The notes under the pieces were generated by a model that made no database searches, was not told the origin of the DNA, and saw only the letters and a list, made by a program, of their open reading frames with translations. This document shows, one piece after another, positions 43,510-52,587 of a DNA stretch of 64,000 bases (positions are counted from its first letter, which is position 1; each line of letters begins with the position of its first letter). The position numbers were made by a program, and so were the translations under genes. This DNA is from Neobacillus citreus. Its GTDB lineage: Bacteria > Bacillota > Bacilli > Bacillales > Cytobacillaceae. The stretch covers positions 31,627 through 95,626 of the forward strand of contig NZ_JAGYPE020000001.1 in the NCBI RefSeq assembly GCF_018343545.2, in the 5' to 3' direction.

Positions 43510-44106
43510 ATGTCTTCGTTTAGGGAACAAAAAATAGCAAAGAAAAAAAGGGAAATCCTACGCTCTGCTGCAGCCGTTCTTGCTGAAAAAGGCTATCATG
43601 GAACTACTATGGAAGAAATAGCAGCACAGCTATTGATGACCAAAGGCTCCATGTATTATTATTTTAAAAATAAAGATGATATTCTATATCACTGCCATCA
43701 GATGATCATGGAATTGAGTCTTGAAAAAATCGAAGAAGTTGTACACAGTGATTTAAACCCCATTGAAAAGCTGGAAAGTGCTATTAAAGCCCATATTTTG
43801 CTTTCAACTAAAGAAAAATCCATGTTTATGATCATGGATAAGCCATATCAAAAATTTACTGATGATCAGTTGAATGAAGTTCTTGATGCTAGAAGAAATT
43901 ACGCCCATTACTTTGACAAAATTTTAAATGAGGGCATTGAAAAGCAAGTCTTTGAAATTGATGACACAAAAATGGTTCGGATGATTATTCTAAGTGCCAT
44001 CAACTATATCCAGCAATGGTATAACCAGGATGGTCCCCAAACGGGCGAAGAAATTGCAGAATCTTATGCTTCTAATCTTCTTAAAATGGTCGTTAAGAAA
44101 AGTTAA
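43510..44106 (+). CDS. TetR/AcrR-family transcriptional regulator
   Basis: A 198-residue regulator. The N-terminal helix-turn-helix contains TTMEEIAAQLLMTKGSMYYYF, with tetrameric MYYYF recognition helix typical of the family, followed by an all-helical ligand domain. Family members in such clusters sense acyl-CoA and repress degradation genes. ATG 43510 is favoured by GGGAG eight bases upstream over ATG 43495. It is divergent from the ECH/ACAD operon and convergent with the ligase at 44151, sharing a terminator with it. The 43422-43441 inverted repeat may be its operator. Confidence 0.9.
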   Translation: MSSFREQKIAKKKREILRSAAAVLAEKGYHGTTMEEIAAQLLMTKGSMYYYFKNKDDILYHCHQMIMELSLEKIEEVVHSDLNPIEKLESAIKAHILLSTKEKSMFMIMDKPYQKFTDDQLNEVLDARRNYAHYFDKILNEGIEKQVFEIDDTKMVRMIILSAINYIQQWYNQDGPQTGEEIAESYASNLLKMVVKKS

Positions 44107-44116
44107 ATAGTGATGA

Positions 44117-44145
44117 AACCCTCCCTTTGCTCATTAGGGAGGGTT
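44117..44145. terminator. bidirectional terminator between tetR and ligase genes
   Basis: AACCCTCCCT and AGGGAGGGTT form a 10-bp stem, with TATTTATT on the plus side and a T-poorer run on the minus side. It lies between convergent genes. Confidence 0.75.
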
Positions 44146-44150
44146 ATTTA

Positions 44151-45722
44151 TTAATGAATACCAGATTTTAAATTTTCTTCTCGCAATTCAGTTTTCAATA
44201 CTTTTCCAGATGCATTCCGTGGCAGTGCAGCAATAAATTCTACCAATTTCGGCTTTTTATAGGATGCAAGATTCTGTTTACAATACTCTATAACTTCTTC
44301 TACCGTTAAACGCCGACTTGTTTTCATCACAATATATGCTTTGATGTTTTCACCCCATTCCGGGTCCGGAACACCGACCACGGCAGCTTCCAAAATATCA
44401 GGATGTGTATAAAGAACCTCCTCAATTTCTTTTGGATAGATATTTTCGCCGCCGCAAATCACCATATCCTTCTTACGATCGACTACATAAATGTACCCCT
44501 CTCCGTCCATCCGGACCAAGTCACCGCTGTGGAACCATCCGCCTTTAAATGCCTCTTTGGTTGCTTCGGGATTTTTATAGTACTCTTTCATTAATGTCGG
44601 ACCTTGGTAAACAATTTCCCCAACCTCTCCCGTAGGAACGTCATTCATTTCATCATCAACAATCCTGACCCGGACATTAATTGCTGGTTTTCCCACAGAT
44701 GCCGTTTTTCTAATCGTGTCCTCTCCTGTCAGGTAAGTTGTCGATGGACTCATTTCAGTCTGGCCGAAGGCTTCGATTATTTTCCCATTTTTAAAGACTT
44801 CCATAATTCTTTTCTTTATTTCAACGGGACATATGGCGCCTCCTAAACCACAGCTAATCATCGTGCTCACATCATAGTCTAGTAGATTGGGTACTTGAAA
44901 TAAAAAATTCCACATGGAAGGTACTAAAAACATCGCATTAATTTTTTCAGTTTCAATGGTTTTGAGGATTTGCTCTGGCTGGAATTCGCGTTGAATATAA
45001 ATGGTCCCCTCCATCAAGCAGTTGCTCACTAATCGTGATAGTGCAGCAACGTGGAAAAGCGGTGGAACAACAAGTTCATTGATACCTCTTGGTGTTTGGC
45101 TATGAAAGGTTCTGTTCATTGCATTCAGATAAAAATTTTTATGAGTTAATACAGCCCCTTTTGGTTTTCCGGTTGTTCCAGATGTGTAAATAATAGCGTG
45201 GGCATCATTGTCTTGTAGGTCTGTTGGAGGTGTATATTCAGAAGGTGAAGTAAATATTGATGTGTAGGCAACCATTTCATTTATGTGATTTTCTGGAATA
45301 GCACCATCTACGACAATCAATTGGACGTGTGGGAGCAAATCTAGGATTGGAGAAATAGTATCGTTAAACTCTTCTTCGACAAATAAAATCTTAATATCAG
45401 CATTATTTACGATATATTCGATTTCCTTGGAGACCAATCGAAAGTTGACAGGTACAAAAACTCCCCCTGCCAAACTCACAGCAAAATATAATTCAACAAA
45501 TGACATTCCATTTTTAAATAAACAGCCAACTTTGTCGTTTTTACCAATTCCTTGTGCCTGCAACCAGCCAGCTAAATGCTCTGCATTCTTTAGAATTTCC
45601 CGGTATGTGGGTCTTCGGTTTTCATAAACAAATGCTTGACGGTTTGGGGCATTGTGAGCAGCGTATTTTAATGCTTCACCTATTAATAATTGCTGGCTTG
45701 CTGAGACCATCAACTGATCCAT
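44151..45722 (-). CDS. acyl-CoA ligase (paralogue of 30964-32523)
   Basis: A 523-residue ANL enzyme with IYTSGTTGKPKG, EAFGQTEMSP, HSGDLVRMDGEGYIYVVDRKKD and the catalytic Lys in PRNASGKVLK. Similarity to the 30964-32523 product runs along the full length, indicating duplication. GGGGGAG lies before the ATG. It is the last gene of the operon 50556/49715-44151, with an ACAD, thioesterase, SDR and CoA-transferase homologue. Confidence 0.9.
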   Translation of the reverse strand: MDQLMVSASQQLLIGEALKYAAHNAPNRQAFVYENRRPTYREILKNAEHLAGWLQAQGIGKNDKVGCLFKNGMSFVELYFAVSLAGGVFVPVNFRLVSKEIEYIVNNADIKILFVEEEFNDTISPILDLLPHVQLIVVDGAIPENHINEMVAYTSIFTSPSEYTPPTDLQDNDAHAIIYTSGTTGKPKGAVLTHKNFYLNAMNRTFHSQTPRGINELVVPPLFHVAALSRLVSNCLMEGTIYIQREFQPEQILKTIETEKINAMFLVPSMWNFLFQVPNLLDYDVSTMISCGLGGAICPVEIKKRIMEVFKNGKIIEAFGQTEMSPSTTYLTGEDTIRKTASVGKPAINVRVRIVDDEMNDVPTGEVGEIVYQGPTLMKEYYKNPEATKEAFKGGWFHSGDLVRMDGEGYIYVVDRKKDMVICGGENIYPKEIEEVLYTHPDILEAAVVGVPDPEWGENIKAYIVMKTSRRLTVEEVIEYCKQNLASYKKPKLVEFIAALPRNASGKVLKTELREENLKSGIH

Positions 45723-45822
45723 ATGTCTCCCCCATTATTTTTAAATAGTAAGTTAACAAGAGTAAAGAAAAAGATTTAAAGTAAAATCCTTTTCTTTATC
45801 TTTGTGTTAATGAGACTTAGTT

Positions 45823-47001
45823 TTATAATCCCAGTTGTTTAGCAATAATTACTTTCATAATTTCATTTGTGCCAGCGAAGATAGGCGATACGGCAATGTC
45901 TCTGTATCTGCGGGCAATTTCATATTCTTCCATGTATCCGTATCCGCCATGGAGCTGCATGCATTCGCTCGAAATTCTTCTTGCCATATCCGTAATCCAC
46001 CATTTGCCCATCGAAACCTCAGTTACAATATCCTCACCATTTTGATGTCTGACAATCAATTGGTCGACAAAGGTACGGCCTAGCTGAACCTGTGTCGCAA
46101 TTTCCGCAAGTTTAAATTGGGTGTTCTGAAACTTCCCAATCGGCTTTCCGAAAGCCTCTCTTTCTTTTACATATTTAAGTGTCAATTCCAGCATCCGTTC
46201 AGCGGCTACTTGACCGCCAATGGCAGCCAGTATTCGTTCCTGCTGGAGCTTTGTCATCAAATATCTAAAGCCTTTCCCTTCTTCGCCAAGTAAATTAGAT
46301 ACCGGCACTTTTACATCTTCAAAAATGAGTTCGGCCGTATCCTGTGCATGCATACCAACCTTTTTCAATTTTCTTCCTCTGGAAAAACCAGGAGTTCCTC
46401 TATCCACTAAAATTAAACTAACTCCTTTGTGCGGCGGATTTGCATGCGGGTCTGTTTTGCATGCCACAACAATTAAATCAGAATGTATTCCGTTCGTGAT
46501 GAATGTTTTTTGACCGTTAATAATATAGGAGTCTCCATCTTTTACCGCAGTTGTACTGATATTGGCTAAATCGGAACCCGTTCCCGGTTCGGTCATGGCA
46601 ATTGCCGTAATAATTTCCCCGCTTACGCAGCCCGGAAGATATTTCTGTTTTTGCTCTTCTGTTCCAAATGATTCCAAATAAGGAACGATGATATTACTAT
46701 GTGTACTTGGACCAGAAAGACCTCCGCCAATTCGTGCGAGTTCTTCTGCAAGAATAATCGAAAGAGCAAAATCGCCGCCTGCACCGCCGTACTCTTCACT
46801 TACAGCAGGACATAAAAAACCATTTTCACCTAGTTTCGTCCAAAATGACCGAGGGACTAGTCGATCTTCTTCCCATTGTTCATAATATGGTATAGCTTCC
46901 TTCTCGAGGAATTTCCGTAATGAATCCCTGAACATGACATGCTCCTCGGTAAAAAAAGGACGGTCTTGTTTCAGCGGATTAAACGCTTTGGTAATGGTCA
47001 T
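45823..47001 (-). CDS. acyl-CoA dehydrogenase, LCAD-like (paralogue of 24217-25362)
   Basis: A 392-residue ACAD. AMTEPGTGSDLANIST, FITNGIHSDL, helix G RMLELTLKYVKEREAFGKP and FAGTNEIMKVIIAKQLGL are visible. The probable base is Glu272 in helix G, since the EGT Glu is Ala as in its paralogue. GGAGG lies upstream of the ATG. It belongs to a block with its own ligase, SDR and thioesterase. Confidence 0.92.
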   Translation of the reverse strand: MTITKAFNPLKQDRPFFTEEHVMFRDSLRKFLEKEAIPYYEQWEEDRLVPRSFWTKLGENGFLCPAVSEEYGGAGGDFALSIILAEELARIGGGLSGPSTHSNIIVPYLESFGTEEQKQKYLPGCVSGEIITAIAMTEPGTGSDLANISTTAVKDGDSYIINGQKTFITNGIHSDLIVVACKTDPHANPPHKGVSLILVDRGTPGFSRGRKLKKVGMHAQDTAELIFEDVKVPVSNLLGEEGKGFRYLMTKLQQERILAAIGGQVAAERMLELTLKYVKEREAFGKPIGKFQNTQFKLAEIATQVQLGRTFVDQLIVRHQNGEDIVTEVSMGKWWITDMARRISSECMQLHGGYGYMEEYEIARRYRDIAVSPIFAGTNEIMKVIIAKQLGL

Positions 47002-47024
47002 CTTTTAACCTCCATCTACTTCTA

Positions 47025-47435
47025 TTAAGTGTTACGTATTTTTTTAAATGTTCCTGTCGCCTTTGCAAAAACATGGCCATTTTCGTCTTCAATAGTACCC
47101 TCTGCAGTTACAATGCTTCCGCCTTCCTGGATAATCTTTGCCTTTGCCAGCATCGTTTCTCCATTAGCCACTGGTGTAAAGTAATTGATACTGGTGTTTA
47201 TCGTAACTATTGGGAGCTTAACCACTGAACGGATAGTAGCACCCATTACAGAATCAAGCAAAGTAAAATACACCCCGCCATGGATGGCCTGATTCACATT
47301 TAAATGAGACGGTCTTGTTTCAAGCGAATAGACCACCTTGCCTTCCTCGAATTCTGCTAATTTTATCCCTAATAAATTATTAAATGGACTATTTTCATAG
47401 ATTTTTCTAAGTTCTTCATTTGAATCCACTACCAA
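47025..47435 (-). CDS. PaaI-family acyl-CoA thioesterase
   Basis: A 136-residue hotdog protein with the PaaI pattern IHGGVYFTLLDSVMG, in which HGG and the Asp/Ser of the long helix form the active site. It releases acids from CoA and may protect against CoA depletion. TTG 47435 has GAGGTGG five bases upstream; a GTG at 47444 overlaps that site and is less likely. It lies between ACAD and SDR genes of one operon. Confidence 0.86.
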   Translation of the reverse strand: MVVDSNEELRKIYENSPFNNLLGIKLAEFEEGKVVYSLETRPSHLNVNQAIHGGVYFTLLDSVMGATIRSVVKLPIVTINTSINYFTPVANGETMLAKAKIIQEGGSIVTAEGTIEDENGHVFAKATGTFKKIRNT

Positions 47436-47472
47436 ATTTTCCACCTCAATTTAAATATTTTCACTAACTCTA

Positions 47473-48384
47473 TTAAACTAACGGCTCATATGGAAAAACA
47501 TCTTTACTCACTTCAAGCGGAGTAAAAGCAGATTGTAAAGAACCTTTAATCGCGCTAATGCTTTCAATTGACCAGCCTTCTGAGTTGTATACGGAACGAA
47601 CTGGCCGAGGCTGCGAGAAGACCATGATTTCTTTGCCGCGAACACCGAAAATTTGTCCTGATACATCCGCCGATTCATCCGAGCTTAAGAAGGCTACAAG
47701 CGGCGCAATATGAGCAGGTGACATCTGCTTTAATTTTTCCACCCTTTCCTTTTCAGTGTCAGTTTCAGTCGGAATTGTACCGATTAATCGGCTCCAAGCA
47801 AAGGGGGCCACCGCATTTGCTGTTACATTATAGCGCGCCATATCTAAGGCAGTAATTTTTGTCAGGCCCGCAATCCCTAATTTTGCAGCAGCATAGTTTG
47901 CCTGCCCTACGTTACCGATTAAACCGGAGGTAGAGGTAAAGTTAATAAATCTTCCGCCTTTTTGTTCTTTAAAAATCGGTGCAGCTACTCTTGTCATGTT
48001 GAAGGAGCCTTTTAAATGGACAGCTATAACGGAATCCCATTCTTCTTCACTCATTTTGAAAACCATGCGGTCCCTTAAAATCCCCGCATTATTCACCACA
48101 ATGTCTAATCGTCCAAATTCATTTAAGGCTGTTTGAACAATGTTACCGGCATTTTCAAATTCAGCCACTGAATCATAGTTTGCTGCAGCTGTTCCGCCTG
48201 CCTCTCTTATCTCCTGGACCACTTCGTCCGCTACTTTTGCGTTATTGCCCTTCCCGTCTGCACCACCGCCCAAGTCATTGACAACTACTTTTGCACCTTC
48301 TTTTGCCAATAACAATGCAATCTCCCGGCCAATTCCTCGTCCTGCACCTGTAACAATCGCAACTTTATTTTCTAATTTTTCCAT
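47473..48384 (-). CDS. SDR, 3-hydroxyacyl-CoA dehydrogenase (MFE-2-like)
   Basis: A 303-residue SDR with TGAGRGIG (12-19), a VVVNDLGGG segment after beta-2 suited to NAD(H), NNAG and the catalytic ANYAAAKLG Tyr/Lys. The length and VFSQPRPVRSVYN tail match the dehydrogenase unit of peroxisomal-type multifunctional enzyme 2, which acts on (R)-3-hydroxyacyl-CoA. Those enzymes work with MaoC hydratases such as those at 33779-34579. ATG 48384 is used; a TTG two codons earlier is possible. Confidence 0.88.
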   Translation of the reverse strand: MEKLENKVAIVTGAGRGIGREIALLLAKEGAKVVVNDLGGGADGKGNNAKVADEVVQEIREAGGTAAANYDSVAEFENAGNIVQTALNEFGRLDIVVNNAGILRDRMVFKMSEEEWDSVIAVHLKGSFNMTRVAAPIFKEQKGGRFINFTSTSGLIGNVGQANYAAAKLGIAGLTKITALDMARYNVTANAVAPFAWSRLIGTIPTETDTEKERVEKLKQMSPAHIAPLVAFLSSDESADVSGQIFGVRGKEIMVFSQPRPVRSVYNSEGWSIESISAIKGSLQSAFTPLEVSKDVFPYEPLV

Positions 48385-48413
48385 CTTCAACTCAACCCTT
48401 CCATTTTTAAATT

Positions 48414-49715
48414 TTAATAAATAACTTTCTTCATGAATTCCCTTTCAAATTCTGCTAATAATTTTTCCCGAAATTGCGGATGTGCGATGGAAACTAATTC
48501 TTTTGCACGTTCTTGAAGTGATTTTCCAAATAATGAGGCAATTCCAAACTCTGTTACCACATAGTCAATTTCTGACTTTACAGAAGTAACATAAGATGTT
48601 CTAACCTTTATTCGTGACTCTGTTCCTCTCTTTGCTGTGGACGGAAGGGCGATAATCGACTTGCCGCCCTTAGAAAGTCTTGCACCGTGAATAAAATCCA
48701 TTTGTCCGCCAACACCGGCTATAGGAACCTTACCGATTTGCTCCGCATTGATTTGGCCAAATAGATCCACTTCCAACGCGGAATTGATTGAATAAAAATT
48801 GCTAATATTGGAGATTACTGCTGCATTATGAGTATAATCTGAGGGGTATAATTCAATAGTTGGATTATCGTGACAATAGCGGTATAAATCTTCTGTTCCT
48901 GTCAGTGTTGTACATACCGATTTATACCGGTTAATCTCTTTTTGTTCATTTGTTACAACTCCTAAATTGATCAATTCGATTATCGGGTCTGAAATCGACC
49001 CGGAATGGATCCCTAGTCCCTTTTTATTTTTTAGAGATAATAGAATACTTTCTGCAATTTTCCCAAGACCCACTTGGATGGTTGCGTAATCGGGGATAAG
49101 TTCTGCGACATTTCTGCCAATCGTTATTTCTTCCTCAGAAAGATTTCCACGAGATAATGTCAGCAATGGTGTGTCAGATAAAACAAATTGATCGATTTCA
49201 GAAACATGTACAAGTGTAGCACCATTTGTAAAAGGAAGATTTCGATTTACTTGGGCTACAACGAATCCAGCACGCTTTATTAATGTTTGTACGATATCGA
49301 CCGATAACCCAAGATTACAGTAGCCTTCTTCATTCGGAGGTGTAACTTGTATAAGGGCCACATCGATTTTTTGCGAGGTAAGCCACTTTGGAATTTCTGA
49401 AAGATTGACAGGCAAGTAGTCACATGTATTATGTAAAAATGCGCCTTTTAATAGAGGTGAACTTAAAAAAGTTCTTATTTGAAAGTGGGGATAACATGAT
49501 GAATCAGCGTAAATACATGGACTGCCGATCACTGCATTATAAAGAATCACATCTTGTAATCTCTCTTTTTGTAGCACCAACTCCTGAATAAGCCTTTGCG
49601 GCTCATTACAAAATGGTGCTAGAAAAACCTTTTGAGATGACTTTATGCTTAAAATCGCCTGTTCTACATTCGTTTGACGATTTCTATATAGGTCTTGCCA
49701 TGACTGGGGTTCCAC
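48414..49715 (-). CDS. acetyl-CoA hydrolase/4-hydroxybutyrate CoA-transferase homologue lacking the catalytic Glu
   Basis: A 433-residue family-I CoA-transferase-fold protein. The C-terminal GVGGQMDFIHGARLSKGG, LPSTAKRGTESRI and VVTEFGIASLFGKS segments are well kept. The nucleophilic Glu (Glu238 of 4-hydroxybutyrate CoA-transferase, context IHSE) reads IHSGS, with Gly239 (codon GGG). The usual glutamyl-CoA intermediate cannot form, so activity is lost or altered. GTG 49715 has a weak site. It is the first gene after iclR in the operon, so a sensing or non-catalytic CoA-binding role is conceivable. Confidence 0.85.
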   Translation of the reverse strand: MEPQSWQDLYRNRQTNVEQAILSIKSSQKVFLAPFCNEPQRLIQELVLQKERLQDVILYNAVIGSPCIYADSSCYPHFQIRTFLSSPLLKGAFLHNTCDYLPVNLSEIPKWLTSQKIDVALIQVTPPNEEGYCNLGLSVDIVQTLIKRAGFVVAQVNRNLPFTNGATLVHVSEIDQFVLSDTPLLTLSRGNLSEEEITIGRNVAELIPDYATIQVGLGKIAESILLSLKNKKGLGIHSGSISDPIIELINLGVVTNEQKEINRYKSVCTTLTGTEDLYRYCHDNPTIELYPSDYTHNAAVISNISNFYSINSALEVDLFGQINAEQIGKVPIAGVGGQMDFIHGARLSKGGKSIIALPSTAKRGTESRIKVRTSYVTSVKSEIDYVVTEFGIASLFGKSLQERAKELVSIAHPQFREKLLAEFEREFMKKVIY

Positions 49716-49770
49716 CCTTTGTTCACCACCAATAAGCTTAACTCACATTTCTCTTTATCTTTTTCTTTCT

Positions 49771-50556
49771 CTAGCTTAGATTTCGAATTCTATTACTAAT
49801 GTCTTCTGCAGCTCTTTTTACTAAGATCCCTTTTAAATGAAGGTCCTCTTTATCGAACTGAGAAGTAAAGCAGATTAATTCAATGGACATTTCAACAGTA
49901 TTTTCCCCGCTGAATATAGGAGCAGCAATTCCGCCTAACCCCTTAATATACTCTCCGTATGTGATGGAATAGCCATTTTCTCTAATAAACTCCATATCCC
50001 TTTCGATTGTTTTAACCTCTTCCACAGAAAATGTTTTTAAGCCCTTTTTCTGTTTTAAGAAGTACTCCCTTTGCTGTTGATCCAGCGGAGCTAGAAAACA
50101 CATGCCGAATGAACCATCCGTTATGGAAAAATGCCGGCCGACTGATACGCTGACACCAAAATCGCTTGCTTCCACTTTTGCAACGATTGCCACCTTATCT
50201 TCCCCAATTTTATTGACAAGAATAGAAGTCATACCAGTTTCTCTTGTTAGTTTTTCAAGATATGGCATAATAATAGATAAATAGTCCAAGTGCTCTTTGG
50301 CTCTTTCCCCAAGAACGACTAAATATGGGCCTAAGGTATATCTCTTTTTGTTTTCTAAGTACCGGACCATTGAAAATTCTTCAAGGCTTTGCAAAATTCG
50401 ATAGCATGTCGCTGGATTTAAGGATAAAGCGTTTGCAATCTCGGTAACAGTACTCTCCCGGAAGCGATTACGGCTTAATAATTTAAGAATTTCCATAGCG
50501 TTTTCAATTGCTGGTACAGAGTATTTCCGCTTTTCTTTCATTTTTTGATTCTCCAT
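49771..50556 (-). CDS. IclR-family transcriptional regulator
   Basis: A 261-residue regulator. The winged-helix part (AIENAMEILKLLSR, TVTEIANALSLNPATCYRILQSLEE) is followed by the GAF-like effector domain with YTLGPYLVVLGERA and the EYIKGLGGIAAPIF pattern. Members respond to aromatic acids, short-chain acids or acyl compounds. ATG 50556 follows AGGGG. It heads the operon with the CoA-transferase homologue. Its promoter has a near-palindromic element repeated in front of the 39636 gene, implying autoregulation plus at least one distant target. Confidence 0.89.
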   Translation of the reverse strand: MENQKMKEKRKYSVPAIENAMEILKLLSRNRFRESTVTEIANALSLNPATCYRILQSLEEFSMVRYLENKKRYTLGPYLVVLGERAKEHLDYLSIIMPYLEKLTRETGMTSILVNKIGEDKVAIVAKVEASDFGVSVSVGRHFSITDGSFGMCFLAPLDQQQREYFLKQKKGLKTFSVEEVKTIERDMEFIRENGYSITYGEYIKGLGGIAAPIFSGENTVEMSIELICFTSQFDKEDLHLKGILVKRAAEDISNRIRNLS

Positions 50557-50578
50557 TATTAAACACCCCTGCATATAA

Positions 50579-50606
50579 TTTTATATACAAAAAAATATTT
50601 CGTCAA
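50579..50606. promoter_or_regulatory. 28-bp element shared with 39822-39849, copy 2 (iclR promoter)
   Basis: It lies 23 bases upstream of the IclR start and matches the distant copy at 25 of 28 positions. The core ACAAAAAAATATTTCGT is near-palindromic. Autoregulation by IclR is the simplest reading. Confidence 0.45.
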
Positions 50607-50714
50607 CAAAAAGTCATACAACTCTAATAATTAAATTTATTTTTAAAAAAATGTTGATTAAAAATATCTAATGTAGTAACATATGTTTAAATTAAAAATC
50701 TGAATATTAGTAAT

Positions 50715-50975
50715 TGTCTATGAAAAGGAGTTTGATTATTCTTTCCTTATAGAGAGCCTGTGGTTGGTGCAAACAGGCAGGAGAAATAATCTGTCTCGCC
50801 TTGGAGACTTTCTTCTGAATTAACAGTAGGAAGAACGGGCTGCAAACCGTTATGCATTTGTTTAAGTAATACCTTTACTTACCGAGGCTGTTTTCCGCAA
50901 GGGATCAGCGAATGAGGGTGGTACCGCGCGATTTGCGCCCCTCAGGTTAAGTGAAGGTATTTTTATTTTTATAAG
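50715..50975 (+). promoter_or_regulatory. T-box riboswitch of the leuA gene
   Basis: The leader carries GAGAGCCTG and a distal hairpin in stem I, the linker ACAGTAGGAAGAACGGG, and the T-box GAGGGTGGTACCGCG at 50914-50927. The terminator alternative pairs AATACCTTTACTT (near 50868) with AAGTGAAGGTATT, followed by TTTTATTTTT. Uncharged tRNA promotes antitermination. Leucine is expected from the gene; a CTC codon occurs at 50795-50797 in the 3' arm of stem I but I could not fold the arm well enough to assign the specifier. Confidence 0.9.
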
Positions 50976-50987
50976 GAGGGATTAATC

Positions 50988-52517
50988 ATGGAAAAGAGGA
51001 TTTATTTTTTTGATACCACATTAAGAGACGGAGAACAAACACCTGGAGTCAGCTTTAATTTGGATGAAAAAGTGGAGATTGCCCTAAGGTTAGAAAATTT
51101 AGGGATTGATATTATTGAAGCAGGATTTGCTAATGCCTCACCCGGTGATGCCGAGGCAATCAGGGCGGTTGCCAAAGCAGTTTCAGGGCCAATGGTGGTC
51201 AGCCTTGCACGCACCAATAAAGATGATATTGATGCTGTTATTAACACCTTGGGCGATATTGACAATACGGGCATACACATCTTTATCGCTACCTCCCCTA
51301 TCCACCGCGAGCGCAAATTAGGTATGACTAAAGAACAAGTTTTGGAAAAAGCGGTCGAAAGCGTATCCTATGCCGCAAAACATTTTAAACATATCGAATT
51401 TTCCTGTGAAGACGCAACACGTACCGAGCTTGAATTCCTTTCTAAGGTAGCTGAAAAGGTCGTAGAGGCGGGAGCAACTGTCTTAAATTTCCCTGATACT
51501 GTGGGTTATACAACACCAGAGGAGTATACGAAACTTTTTCAATACGTTCTTGAAAACACAAAGGGTATTGAAAAGGTACGGTTGAGCTGTCATTGCCATG
51601 ATGACCTAGGGATGGCACTTAGTAATAGCATTGCAGCCATCCAGGCCGGGGCAGTCCAGGTGGAAGGCTGTATTAATGGAATCGGTGAGAGGGCTGGAAA
51701 CGTGGCCCTTGAAGAAGTGGCAGCACTTTTGGAAACACGGAAGGATTACTTCAACATCCAGACAGGTATAAAACTTAAAGAAATCGCCAAAACGAGCAAG
51801 CTGATCAGCAGGCTGACGGGGATTGCCATTCCTCCCAATAAAGCGGTAATTGGCGGAAATGCTTTCTCCCATTCTTCCGGGATCCATCAGGATGGCGTGA
51901 TTAAAGATAAAGCAACATACGAAATCATGACGCCGGAAAGTATTGGTTTTAATGAAACAAAATTAGTTCTAGGTAAGCTATCAGGAAGAAATGCGCTTAA
52001 AAAGAGATATGATGAACTCGGCTATTCGGTAAACGAAACTCAATTAAAAGAGATTTTCAAAAAATACAAGGAATTGGCAGATCGGAAAAAGGATATTTTT
52101 GATGAAGATATTATCGCCCTATTGGAAACCCAGCCAAAAAATACAGTTCCATCTTCCTTTACGTTTAATGACTTTAGCTTACAGATCCTAAATCATAACC
52201 AATATCGTGCTTTCGTCAACATCATCGGAGCTGAAAATACCGATATCGAAGGAATTGGAGACGGAAATGGGCCGATTGATGCTATCTACAAAGGAATCGA
52301 TTCAGCGCTTGGCCTTGAGCTTGAGTTAATTGACTATAAAATCAATTCTATATCAAAGGGAAAAGACTCAATTGGAGAGGTCTTTGTTAAAGTCCGGAAC
52401 AACGATAAAATGGTTTCAGGAAGAGCGATTAACGTGGATATCATTGTTGCCAGCGCCAATGCCTATATAGATGCTATTAACCGCTTGAAGGTTGCAAATG
52501 TAAAAACACTAATATAA
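50988..52517 (+). CDS. leuA: 2-isopropylmalate synthase
   Basis: A 509-residue enzyme making 2-isopropylmalate from 3-methyl-2-oxobutanoate and acetyl-CoA, the first leucine-specific step. DTTLRDGEQTPGVSF (9-23) carries the metal Asp and substrate Arg, HCHDDLGMA holds the metal His pair, and a full C-terminal regulatory domain (from ~390, SGRAINVDIIVASANAYI) is present for leucine feedback. AAGGAGGG lies upstream of the ATG. It stands alone without ilv or leuBCD genes, under a T-box and with its own terminator, inside an otherwise catabolic region. Confidence 0.93.
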   Translation: MEKRIYFFDTTLRDGEQTPGVSFNLDEKVEIALRLENLGIDIIEAGFANASPGDAEAIRAVAKAVSGPMVVSLARTNKDDIDAVINTLGDIDNTGIHIFIATSPIHRERKLGMTKEQVLEKAVESVSYAAKHFKHIEFSCEDATRTELEFLSKVAEKVVEAGATVLNFPDTVGYTTPEEYTKLFQYVLENTKGIEKVRLSCHCHDDLGMALSNSIAAIQAGAVQVEGCINGIGERAGNVALEEVAALLETRKDYFNIQTGIKLKEIAKTSKLISRLTGIAIPPNKAVIGGNAFSHSSGIHQDGVIKDKATYEIMTPESIGFNETKLVLGKLSGRNALKKRYDELGYSVNETQLKEIFKKYKELADRKKDIFDEDIIALLETQPKNTVPSSFTFNDFSLQILNHNQYRAFVNIIGAENTDIEGIGDGNGPIDAIYKGIDSALGLELELIDYKINSISKGKDSIGEVFVKVRNNDKMVSGRAINVDIIVASANAYIDAINRLKVANVKTLI

Positions 52518-52520
52518 ATG

Positions 52521-52559
52521 AAAATTCCCCCTTGAAAACCTTCCTTCAAGGGGGAATTT
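52521..52559. terminator. bidirectional terminator between leuA and livK genes
   Basis: AAATTCCCCCTTGAA and TTCAAGGGGGAATTT form a long stem. The plus side is followed by ATTTTTAG; the minus side has the matching AT run. Placed between convergent genes. Confidence 0.8.
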
Positions 52560-52587
52560 ATTTTTAGAGCTAGTTTTTTAAGTGTTA

